A stretch of 50,550 nucleotides of DNA from Erysipelotrichaceae bacterium UBA2227 (GTDB taxonomy: Bacteria > Bacillota_I > Bacilli_A > Erysipelotrichales > Erysipelotrichaceae). Below the pieces are notes generated by a model. The model made no database searches, was not told the DNA's origin, and was given only the letters and a program-made list of their open reading frames with translations. A program made the position numbers and the translations under genes. This document shows, piece by piece, positions 16,904 to 24,533 of the stretch (the first letter of the stretch is position 1; each line of letters starts with the position of its first letter). The stretch lies in NCBI GenBank assembly GCA_002348095.1, contig DDYT01000062.1:1-50550 (forward strand). Reading direction: 5' to 3'.

Positions 16904-17740
16904 ATGATCAAACTTTTCGCAACAGATTTGGATGGGACATTGCTGTATGATGGCAACGGCTCCCACCACAATACAAACTTAACAAAAACACGGGTCGAAC
17001 TGATTCATCAGTTGAAAAAAAACGGGATACATTTCGCAATTGCGACCGGCCGCGATTATTTTACGCGCCATAAAATCAGTGAACAGATCGGATTTGAGAT
17101 CGATGCGATCGGTTCCAACGGATGCTGTGTGGTGGTCAATGAGAAACTGATGGTCAACCATACGCTCAGCTGGGATATTATGTACAAACTCAATGACGAA
17201 CTTGAAAAGTTCGGCTATCCCTTTGAACTTCTGACGATTGACAGTGAGGGGCGTCATGTGATGACCAATCCGAAGTCCCATGTATTTTTCGTGTTCAATC
17301 ATATGAAAGCTAACGGAGAAATCCGGTCTTTCACCGAAGTGCCGCTGTTAGAGTGGGCGAAAACCAGTGAGCTTCTGCCAAACAAAATCGTGATCGTCGT
17401 TGAGGAGAATCGTGATGAGATCATGGCAAAACTTTTGCCGTTTATCGACAGGTATCAGTTGGATATGTTTTATTCCGGTCCGATATATATAGAAATCATG
17501 CCGAAAAATGTCAATAAGGCTTCCGGGATCGAGGTTTTGATGAGACATTACAATATCAAAGATCATGAAGTGGCTGTCATTGGGGATTCGATGAACGATG
17601 CGGCCATGCTGACACGTTTTCATAACAGTTATGTCATGTCGCATGCCAGTTCCGATGTGTTGAAACTGGGCAAGAAAGTTGTTTCTTCGGTCGATGAAGC
17701 CATGATGGAAGTGCTGGGAATATCGCATGCAGACATTTAA
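16904..17740 (+). CDS. HAD-superfamily Cof-type phosphatase
   Basis: A 278-residue haloacid-dehalogenase hydrolase of the Cof/YbjI type. Motif I is FATDLDGTL (D8 nucleophile, D10 acid), followed by AIATGRDYFTR and the C-terminal VIGDSMNDAAML motif with metal-binding Asp residues. A C2B cap lies between them. Such enzymes remove phosphate from sugar phosphates or cofactors such as PLP or FMN. The ATG at 16904 was chosen because GGTGAG precedes it and the -10 box lies just upstream. It overlaps the PHP phosphatase gene by 14 bases. Confidence 0.9.
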   Translation: MIKLFATDLDGTLLYDGNGSHHNTNLTKTRVELIHQLKKNGIHFAIATGRDYFTRHKISEQIGFEIDAIGSNGCCVVVNEKLMVNHTLSWDIMYKLNDELEKFGYPFELLTIDSEGRHVMTNPKSHVFFVFNHMKANGEIRSFTEVPLLEWAKTSELLPNKIVIVVEENRDEIMAKLLPFIDRYQLDMFYSGPIYIEIMPKNVNKASGIEVLMRHYNIKDHEVAVIGDSMNDAAMLTRFHNSYVMSHASSDVLKLGKKVVSSVDEAMMEVLGISHADI

Positions 17741-18512
17741 TCTGCATACCCACACCGATCGTTGCGGCCATGCCATCGGCAGTGATGAGGAATATGTTCA
17801 GGCTGCCATCAAAGCGGAAATCAAGGTTTTGGGGTTTAGTGATCATGTGCCATGGTCAACGGCCAAACTTTTTACTGAGCGCATGCCGATGGATCGTAAG
17901 AATGATTATTTGCATTCCATAGAACATTTAAAACACAAATATCGTGATCAGATCACGATCCTTTCGGGTTATGAATGTGAGTTTTTTCCGGATATGGCGG
18001 ATGAGTTGTTGCTGCGCAAAGCGGAGGTCGACTATCTGATTTTGGGTCAGCACAATCCGAAGATGGATGTGCGTGACTTTGCCCGTCACAATGACGATGA
18101 TGATTTGCTTATTTACGCAGATTTAATAGAGCAGGCATGTGAAAGCGGCCTGTTTACTTATATGGCTCATCCGGATTATTTTATGAAGGGCCGAAATCAC
18201 TGGAATGCGCGGTGCATCGAAGTGACGCATCGCATATGTCAGGCGGCGAAAAAAGCAAACCTGCCGATGGAGGTCAATCTCAACGGGATGCGTTACGGCA
18301 TGCAGGAGTATGTCGGTTTGGGTGATCGCTTTGCTTATCCGTTTTTTGAGTTTTGGCAGATTGCTGCACAATATGACATTCGGACGGTCTTTGGGTTTGA
18401 TGCCCATAAACCAGTTACATTAACCGAAGATTTCCGTTATAATAAAGTTGTGGAAATCCTTGATGGTTTGTCGTTTTCTTGGGTAGAGGATCCTTTTAGT
18501 ATCATCAAATAG
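17727..18512 (+). CDS. PHP-domain phosphatase, histidinol-phosphatase (HisJ/HisK) family
   Basis: A 261-residue metal-dependent phosphoesterase. The PHP motifs are FNLHTHTDRCGHA at the N-terminus, GFSDHVPWS, YECEFFP, MAHPDYF and the C-terminal FGFDAHKP. The size matches HisJ of Bacillota, which dephosphorylates histidinol phosphate. No other his gene is nearby, so another phosphomonoester is possible. The start overlaps the HAD gene by 14 bases, pairing two phosphatases on one transcript. Confidence 0.87.
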   Translation: MQTFNLHTHTDRCGHAIGSDEEYVQAAIKAEIKVLGFSDHVPWSTAKLFTERMPMDRKNDYLHSIEHLKHKYRDQITILSGYECEFFPDMADELLLRKAEVDYLILGQHNPKMDVRDFARHNDDDDLLIYADLIEQACESGLFTYMAHPDYFMKGRNHWNARCIEVTHRICQAAKKANLPMEVNLNGMRYGMQEYVGLGDRFAYPFFEFWQIAAQYDIRTVFGFDAHKPVTLTEDFRYNKVVEILDGLSFSWVEDPFSIIK

Positions 18513-18531
18513 GGGAATGTGGTGAGGAAAG

Positions 18532-20058
18532 TTGATTAAGCTGGCAAGATATCTGATTCGCAAGCGCATCGTGGTCGCTGTGATGATTTTGACACAGTTG
18601 GCTCTTTTGATGCTTTTTGTTTACTCATTGAGTCAGTTTGCCGTTCCTGCTTATGCGACGCTGATCATCTTGAGCATCGTCGTCGTTATATACATCGTCA
18701 ATCGTCCCGACAACCCTTCTTATAAGCTGTCGTGGGCGATTTTGATATTAGTCGTTCCGATCGTGGGCGGTGTTTTGTATTTGATTTTCGGCGGAAAGAA
18801 AATTCCAAAGGCACTGAGAAAAGAGATGGTCAAGTCATCCAATGAGAATGCACCGTTTCTGATTCAGGATCCGGCTGTACTCAATCAGATCCGTCATTTG
18901 GACCCCCAACTGTTCAAACAGATCAATTACTTGTGGCGTAACTGCTACTTTCCGATTTATAAAAATACGCAGACCGAATATTTCGATTTGGGCGAAGGGA
19001 AATTTGAGGCGTTAAAGCGCGAGCTGAGGAAAGCTGAAAAGTTCATTTTCCTGGAGTATTTCATTATCAAAAAAGGGTGTATGTGGAGTGCGATCGAGGA
19101 GATCCTTGTGGAGAAAGTCAAATCCGGGGTGGATGTCCGTTTGATCTACGATGACTTCGGCTGTCATGAACTGCCCGAGGATTTCGATGAATATCTGAAC
19201 CGGATGGGGATCAAAACGTTCGTATTCAATCCGCTCAAGCCGACCTTAGCCATCCTGATGAACAACCGTGACCACCGGAAAATCTGTGTGATCGACGGGA
19301 AAGTCGGATTTATCGGCGGTGTCAATCTGGCCGATGAATATATCAATGTCGTCGAGCGTTTCGGACATTGGAAAGATACCGCTGTGATGATCCGCGGGGA
19401 GGCTGTGTGGAGTCTGACCGTGATGTTTATGACATTCTATAATTATCTTTCGAAAGAGAATGAGGATATCCTGAAGTTTAAGAATACCGACATTCCGGAA
19501 TACATTACCGATGGGTATGTTCAGCCGTATTCGGATTCACCGACCGATGATGAACCGGTCGGAGAGACGGCACACATGAACATCATCAATTTGGCCAAAA
19601 GGTATGTGTATATCATGACCCCCTATCTGATCATCGGCTATGAGATGCAGAAAGCACTGATCACCGCTGCGAAAAACGGCATCGATGTCCGTCTGATGGT
19701 CCCGCATATTCCGGATAAGTGGTATGTCCACGCAATTACCCGATCCAATTATGAGCAGCTGATTAAAGGCGGTGTCAGGATCTTTGAGTATGAACCGGGA
19801 TTCATGCATGCGAAATCACTGGTCGCAGATGATGAAGTTGCGATCGTCGGAACGACCAATATGGATTTTCGCAGTTACTATATGCACTTTGAATGCGGGA
19901 TATTGTTTATTGAAGGTAAAATTATCCGTGAGTTGAAAGAAGATTTCATGCTCACCCAAAAGCAGTGCATTGAGATTTCGATGGAAGACTGTTTGCGGGT
20001 ACCGACGCTGCGACGTTGGGGACGGGCTATCTTGAATTTGTTTAGCGCATTATTATGA
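18532..20058 (+). CDS. cls: Cardiolipin synthase
   Basis: Membrane phospholipase-D-type transferase that condenses two phosphatidylglycerols to cardiolipin. It is 508 residues long, with two N-terminal helices (about 12-32 and 40-58) plus a third hydrophobic stretch (about 69-87) of the PLDc_N type. The first HKD motif is HRKICVIDG (H248) and the second is MHAKSLVADD near residue 424. The start is TTG at 18532 behind GGTGAGGA. It is followed nine bases later by a patatin-like lipase, which suggests joint lipid remodelling. Confidence 0.93.
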   Translation: MIKLARYLIRKRIVVAVMILTQLALLMLFVYSLSQFAVPAYATLIILSIVVVIYIVNRPDNPSYKLSWAILILVVPIVGGVLYLIFGGKKIPKALRKEMVKSSNENAPFLIQDPAVLNQIRHLDPQLFKQINYLWRNCYFPIYKNTQTEYFDLGEGKFEALKRELRKAEKFIFLEYFIIKKGCMWSAIEEILVEKVKSGVDVRLIYDDFGCHELPEDFDEYLNRMGIKTFVFNPLKPTLAILMNNRDHRKICVIDGKVGFIGGVNLADEYINVVERFGHWKDTAVMIRGEAVWSLTVMFMTFYNYLSKENEDILKFKNTDIPEYITDGYVQPYSDSPTDDEPVGETAHMNIINLAKRYVYIMTPYLIIGYEMQKALITAAKNGIDVRLMVPHIPDKWYVHAITRSNYEQLIKGGVRIFEYEPGFMHAKSLVADDEVAIVGTTNMDFRSYYMHFECGILFIEGKIIRELKEDFMLTQKQCIEISMEDCLRVPTLRRWGRAILNLFSALL

Positions 20059-20066
20059 GGTGAAAT

Positions 20067-20924
20067 ATGCAAAAAATCGGATTGGTGTTGGAGGGCGGCG
20101 GATTGCGCGGTGCGTATACGGCCGGTGTCCTCTCGTGGCTGATGGATCATCATATCGACTTTGAATTTGCGGTCGGAATTTCTTCCGGCGCTTTATATGC
20201 GGCGTGTTATGTGGCGGATATGCGGGAGCAGTTTCCTTTGCTCGCCGTGGAATATGCATCGCGAAAGGAAAATGTCGGTTGGTATCCGATTCTTAATGAA
20301 GGGACACCGGTAGGTTATAACTACCTGTTTGATACCGTGATCAATCAGAAACTGAAACTGGACGCTGCAAAAGTCCGTCAGGCAAATACGAAGATGGAGT
20401 TTGGCGTTTACGATTTGGCCAAACAGACAACATTCTGGCTGACCAACAAGGACTGTGACGATCGCTGGCTGTTTATCAAGGCAGCCTGCACGTTGCCGAT
20501 TGCCGGTCGCAGTGTATTGATCAAAGGGAAGAAGTACATGGACGGCGGTTTGACATCGATGATTCCGATCGAACGCTCGCTGGAAAACGGTTGTGATAAG
20601 CACTTCGTGATCACGACCAAAGATATCTCGTTTGTGCGCAAACCCAACTCAAAACCGCTACAGCTGCTTTTGGATTTGATATATCTGAAGTATCCAAGAA
20701 TGTTAAAGGATTTCCGTAAACGTACGGACGTTTATTATGCCCAACGTCATGAAGTGGCCCGTTTGGTCGAAGAAGGCAAGGCCATGCATATTTATCCATC
20801 AAAAAATCTTGGGGTCAAGCGGTTCAAAGGGGATCGGGATCAGTTGCAGGCACTGTTTGATTTGGGGTATGCGGATTGTGAAGCACAGCGGGGTCAGATC
20901 ATTGACTTCTTTGAAGGGAGATAG
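20067..20924 (+). CDS. Patatin-like phospholipase
   Basis: A 285-residue lipid acyl hydrolase of the RssA/YjjU type. The oxyanion loop is EGGGLRGAY (from residue 9), the nucleophile is S39 in GISSG, and the catalytic Asp is D159 in MDGGLTSMIP. The protein is probably cytoplasmic or attached to the inner face of the membrane. It starts after GAGGTGAA, nine bases behind cls, and is followed three bases later by exonuclease III. Confidence 0.92.
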   Translation: MQKIGLVLEGGGLRGAYTAGVLSWLMDHHIDFEFAVGISSGALYAACYVADMREQFPLLAVEYASRKENVGWYPILNEGTPVGYNYLFDTVINQKLKLDAAKVRQANTKMEFGVYDLAKQTTFWLTNKDCDDRWLFIKAACTLPIAGRSVLIKGKKYMDGGLTSMIPIERSLENGCDKHFVITTKDISFVRKPNSKPLQLLLDLIYLKYPRMLKDFRKRTDVYYAQRHEVARLVEEGKAMHIYPSKNLGVKRFKGDRDQLQALFDLGYADCEAQRGQIIDFFEGR

Positions 20925-20927
20925 ACC

Positions 20928-21686
20928 ATGAAACTCATATCTTGGAATGTCAACGGACTGCGCGCAGTGATGAATAAGGGATTTATGGATTTTTTTAATG
21001 AAGTCAATGCCGATGTGGTCTGTCTTCAGGAAACTAAAATGCAGCCCGATCAGCTGACTTTGGATTTGCCGGGCTATCATCAGTATTTTAACAGTGCCGT
21101 TCGCAAAGGATATTCGGGGACGGCGGTATTTACAAAAACCAAGCCGATTCAGGTGACCTTTGATATCGGGATCGAGCATCACGATCAGGAAGGCCGCGTC
21201 ATCACCTGTGAGTATGAAGATTTCTTTCTGGTCACCGTCTATACGCCCAACTCTCAAAATGAACTGGCCCGCCTGGATTATCGGATGCAGTGGGAAGATG
21301 ATTTCCTTCAGTATCTTAAAAAACTCGAGCAGGTCAAGCCGGTGGTCGTATGCGGGGATCTGAATGTTGCGCATAAGGAAATCGATCTAAAGAATCCTTC
21401 TTCTAACAGAAGAAACGCAGGTTTCACCGATGAAGAAAGAGGTAAATTCACGCAACTGCTTGATAACGGATTTACGGATACATTCCGATATCTCTATCCG
21501 GATGTCAGAGATGCGTATACCTGGTGGTCCTATATGAACTTTGCGCGAAAGAACAATGCGGGGTGGCGTATTGATTATTTCGTGGTATCCAAGGATCTTA
21601 ATGAGCGGATCGTCGATGCGATGATTTTCCCTCAGGTAATGGGTAGCGATCACTGTCCGGTCGGTTTGATTTTAGCTGAAAATTGA
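20928..21686 (+). CDS. exoA: Exodeoxyribonuclease III
   Basis: Apurinic/apyrimidinic endonuclease and 3'-5' exonuclease of base excision repair, 252 residues as usual. ISWNVNGLRA at the N-terminus holds the catalytic Asn, VVCLQETKMQ the metal-binding Glu, GDLNVAHKEIDL the active-site Asp and Asn, and GSDHCPVGL the final Asp-His pair. It is the last gene before a terminator, with a three-base gap after the patatin gene. Confidence 0.96.
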   Translation: MKLISWNVNGLRAVMNKGFMDFFNEVNADVVCLQETKMQPDQLTLDLPGYHQYFNSAVRKGYSGTAVFTKTKPIQVTFDIGIEHHDQEGRVITCEYEDFFLVTVYTPNSQNELARLDYRMQWEDDFLQYLKKLEQVKPVVVCGDLNVAHKEIDLKNPSSNRRNAGFTDEERGKFTQLLDNGFTDTFRYLYPDVRDAYTWWSYMNFARKNNAGWRIDYFVVSKDLNERIVDAMIFPQVMGSDHCPVGLILAEN

Positions 21687-21701
21687 AGTGAATCCGATGT
21701 G

Positions 21702-21745
21702 AGTCAGCTGTGCCTCTTTATTCAGAAGCACGGGCTGACTTTTTG
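21702..21745 (+). terminator. Rho-independent terminator after exoA
   Basis: Outer stem agtcagc/gctgact with an inner gtgc/gcac pairing, then a run of five Ts. Confidence 0.85.
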
Positions 21746-21791
21746 TCTGCTCATAAAAGTTTCGCTGAAAGAAAACGGATAATCATGATTA

Positions 21792-21820
21792 TTGTGTTTT
21801 CATTTAAACCATTTTATACT
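21792..21820 (+). promoter_or_regulatory. Promoter of the unknown C-terminally anchored protein
   Basis: TTGTGT, a 17-base spacer and TATACT; the -35 matches three of six positions. Confidence 0.55.
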
Positions 21821-21878
21821 TGTCTCAATAGGTAGTTATTCCATTGATATCGCCATTGGGGAAAATAAGGAGCATCAT

Positions 21879-22880
21879 ATGAGCAAGTATAAGTTCATAA
21901 AAAAGGTCGAAGAAATGATCAAACCTGAAGATATCGCAACGTTACGGCTGATCGGGCCGCTGTTAAAGTATGTTCCGGGCAGATTCCAGGCGAAAGCCAT
22001 GGAAAGTTCAAGCAAAGATAATCCGTATCTGGGCTTTGTAGTAGAACCGTACAACACGTTTTTATTCTATGAACTTATTGATTTAGACTGGGCCCGACGA
22101 CTCATTCCCGATGGGTTTGAACTTGAAAAGACCAAGGTGTTCAGTGACGGGGAAGCGAAATATTACATTGCATTCGCTTCGTTTAATGTTAAGACATCGG
22201 CATTTGCCGGGACACGAATGGAAGTCAATATCATCGCAAGAAGTAAAAAGACCGGACTTATCAGTTGGATCATCGTTGATTATGATACCAATACATTAAG
22301 TCACGATGCTCTGAAAGGCGTTATTGACAGCACGACAAAGCATGCCGTATTTACGACGGACTACGACGGCAACATCATTGTTGATATCGTTAATCCCGAA
22401 AAAAACCGGGCATTGATTTTTGATTTGGACAGTCAAGGTGCGCAGATGAAGGAGCTTGAGCGAAGTTTCTGGTTGGAAGGAAATTTGTCCGTCGGATACG
22501 GCCGGGAAATATCCAAAAACTCTCCAGCGGCGTTTGCCATGAAGTTTGATCCCAAGGAAGTTGAGAAAGCATGCAAAGTGGATGTAAGCAAAATCCATTT
22601 CATTGAAAATACCTGGTATCCGGGTTTATTTAAAAATGAAGTGGAGGAAGCTTTGTATTTTCCCTTTGCCCAACATTACTTGTCTGACAGTCCGGGAAGT
22701 TACAGTGAACATGACAACGTCGCTGAAATGATTGAAGAATACAGGAATCTGGATTTAGATAATATTCCGCCATATTCTGTCGAATCGCTAAGAAAAATGG
22801 TGAAGGTCGGACTGATCAGTAATTCCGTATTTATTACGATTTTACTGGTGATTATACTTTTCCTTATATTCGGACAGTAA
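21879..22880 (+). CDS. Uncharacterised protein with C-terminal membrane anchor
   Basis: A 333-residue protein I cannot assign. Most of it is soluble and beta-rich, with segments such as YELIDLDWARRLIPDGFE, KYYIAFASFNVKTSAFAGT and MEVNIIARSKKTGLISWII. These remind me of the acetoacetate decarboxylase-like / DUF2071 fold, but no catalytic lysine can be claimed. The last 20 residues form one hydrophobic helix ending in IFGQ, so it is probably tail-anchored with the bulk in the cytoplasm. The ATG at 21879 follows AAGGAG; an upstream in-frame TTG falls in the -35 box. Confidence 0.7.
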   Translation: MSKYKFIKKVEEMIKPEDIATLRLIGPLLKYVPGRFQAKAMESSSKDNPYLGFVVEPYNTFLFYELIDLDWARRLIPDGFELEKTKVFSDGEAKYYIAFASFNVKTSAFAGTRMEVNIIARSKKTGLISWIIVDYDTNTLSHDALKGVIDSTTKHAVFTTDYDGNIIVDIVNPEKNRALIFDLDSQGAQMKELERSFWLEGNLSVGYGREISKNSPAAFAMKFDPKEVEKACKVDVSKIHFIENTWYPGLFKNEVEEALYFPFAQHYLSDSPGSYSEHDNVAEMIEEYRNLDLDNIPPYSVESLRKMVKVGLISNSVFITILLVIILFLIFGQ

Positions 22881-22904
22881 ACATTCCATCACGATTTTAC
22901 AAAA

Positions 22905-22933
22905 AAAGGCATCTTCCATGGGAGGATGCCTTT
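22905..22933 (-). terminator. Bidirectional terminator between convergent genes
   Basis: A 13-pair stem (aaaggcatcttcc against ggaggatgccttt, one G-U type mismatch) with a three-base loop. Seven Ts follow on the minus strand, which suits the pseudouridine synthase gene; the plus side has a short T tract. Confidence 0.85.
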
Positions 22934-23582
22934 AAAATTGATCAAACGGAAACTGGTCAGGCGGATAACATGAGAATGTAATCAGCTCTTTGGAAATCGG
23001 ATGAGGGAATGTCAGTTCACTCGCCCACAAGGCAATCTGCTGACCGGGCTTTGCGAAAGAATGATAACGCTGATCACCCCACAACGGTGTTTTGCGTGAG
23101 GCAAACTGCACGCGGATCTGATGGGATCTTCCGGTCAGTAACCGAACTGTACAAAGACTCAGATCACCGACCGTTTTTTTGCTCAAAACGATCAGCTCAC
23201 TGTCCTTGCCCTTGGGATCGATGCGAACCGTGTTGGTCTTCTCATCCTTAAGCAACCGATCACTGTACTTACCTAACTTGGGATCTCCGAAACATACCAG
23301 TGTATATATTTTATCGAGCTGACGCAATCGTACGGACTCGGATAGCCGCGCTGCGGCCTTCGATGTTTTCGCAAACACCATCACACCGCCCACCGGACGG
23401 TCCAACCGATGAACCAGACCGACATAGATATTGCCCGGCTTATTGTACTTCGCTCTCAGATAATCCTTGATGATCGTCAGCATATCCAAATCTTGCGATT
23501 CATCCTGCTGAACCGGGATATTCACCGGTTTGATGACGACCAGGATATGATTATCCTCAAACAACACCTCTAACGGAACCAT
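22932..23582 (-). CDS. RluA-family RNA pseudouridine synthase
   Basis: Isomerises uridine to pseudouridine in rRNA or tRNA. The catalytic Asp is D61 in LVHRLDRPVGGVMVFAKT; SHQIRVQFASR and the C-terminal WASELTFPHP block are family features. There is no S4 RNA-binding domain in front, and the 216 residues match the short RluA/TruC-like forms. The ATG at 23582 is preceded by GGAG; the ATG 18 bases upstream lacks such a site. It overlaps the rRNA methyltransferase gene, so two RNA modification enzymes are co-expressed. Confidence 0.9.
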   Translation of the reverse strand: MVPLEVLFEDNHILVVIKPVNIPVQQDESQDLDMLTIIKDYLRAKYNKPGNIYVGLVHRLDRPVGGVMVFAKTSKAAARLSESVRLRQLDKIYTLVCFGDPKLGKYSDRLLKDEKTNTVRIDPKGKDSELIVLSKKTVGDLSLCTVRLLTGRSHQIRVQFASRKTPLWGDQRYHSFAKPGQQIALWASELTFPHPISKELITFSCYPPDQFPFDQF

Positions 23583-24442
23583 AGACCCGTCACTCCGCAT
23601 GGCAGAATCAATTCGCGTGATTCGATCACATTGCCGATTTCACTGACTTCAACCTGCCCGTCAAACTCGGATAAAACAGTCGTTTTTAATATATTTTCAA
23701 TCGCGGTTACAGACAGTCCGGTCGTATAGCTGTTCAAAATAAGAAATAAGGCATCCTTATCCAATATCCTGATGCACTCACTCAGTAAAGGAACCAGCTG
23801 ATCTTCCAGTTTCCACATCTCTCCGTTAGGACCGCGTCCATATGAAGGCGGATCCATGATGATGCCGTGATACGTCCTGCCTCTTCTTGCTTCTCGCTGT
23901 ACAAACTTGATCACATCATCGACGATATAGCGGATATGTTTGTCCTCAAGTTTTGAAAGTTTGGCATTCTCTTTAGCCCACTCGACCATGCCCTTGGCTG
24001 CATCGACATGCACGACCTCACTGACATTAGGTTCAATGGCTGCCGCTAACGACGCCCCGCCGGTATAGGCAAACAGATTGAGGATCCGTAAGTTCTTGTT
24101 TTCGCTGTTTCGGATACGATCTCGCATCCAATCCCAATTGACCGCCTGCTCAGGGAAAAGCCCGGTATGTTTAAAAGCCGTCAGCGACACTTTAAACGTC
24201 AGATCACGATAGCTGACCGGCCAGACATCAGCGAATTTCTTCTTAATTTCCCACGAACCGCCCCCGGATTTACTGCGATGATACGTTGCATCATTATTGT
24301 TCCACCGGTGGTCATTACCCTTGGGCCAAAAAGCCACGGGATCCGGGCGGCGGACCGTCACCGACCCCCATACTTCCAGTTTTTCGCCATCGCCGGCATC
24401 CAGACAACGATAGTCCTTCCATTCTTTACTGTAACGAATCAT
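23570..24442 (-). CDS. Class I SAM-dependent rRNA methyltransferase (RlmI/RlmK-like domain)
   Basis: A 290-residue methyltransferase. ILNLFAYTGGASLAAA is the SAM glycine loop, VVHVDAAKGMVEWAKENA the ribose-binding strand, and MDPPSYGRGPNGEMW the catalytic DPPxF/Y-type motif found in RlmI/RlmK and RsmC-type enzymes that methylate rRNA bases. It lacks the N-terminal PUA domain of RlmI. The ATG at 24442 has GAGGTG in front. Its promoter TATAAT (24466-24461 on the minus strand) diverges from that of pcrA. Confidence 0.87.
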   Translation of the reverse strand: MIRYSKEWKDYRCLDAGDGEKLEVWGSVTVRRPDPVAFWPKGNDHRWNNNDATYHRSKSGGGSWEIKKKFADVWPVSYRDLTFKVSLTAFKHTGLFPEQAVNWDWMRDRIRNSENKNLRILNLFAYTGGASLAAAIEPNVSEVVHVDAAKGMVEWAKENAKLSKLEDKHIRYIVDDVIKFVQREARRGRTYHGIIMDPPSYGRGPNGEMWKLEDQLVPLLSECIRILDKDALFLILNSYTTGLSVTAIENILKTTVLSEFDGQVEVSEIGNVIESRELILPCGVTGLWFR

Positions 24443-24460
24443 CTGTGTCACCTCGCCGAT

Positions 24461-24516
24461 ATTATAGCACATTGCTTCGGGTTTCAGTTATCACAACCCC
24501 CGTAGCATGCTATAAT
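24461..24516. promoter_or_regulatory. Divergent promoters of the rRNA methyltransferase gene and pcrA
   Basis: Both directions carry the same extended -10, TGCTATAAT: plus strand at 24508-24516 and minus strand at 24469-24461. Neither has a good -35. The two boxes lie about 40 bases apart. Confidence 0.7.
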
Positions 24517-24533
24517 AATGCAGAGGTGAATCT

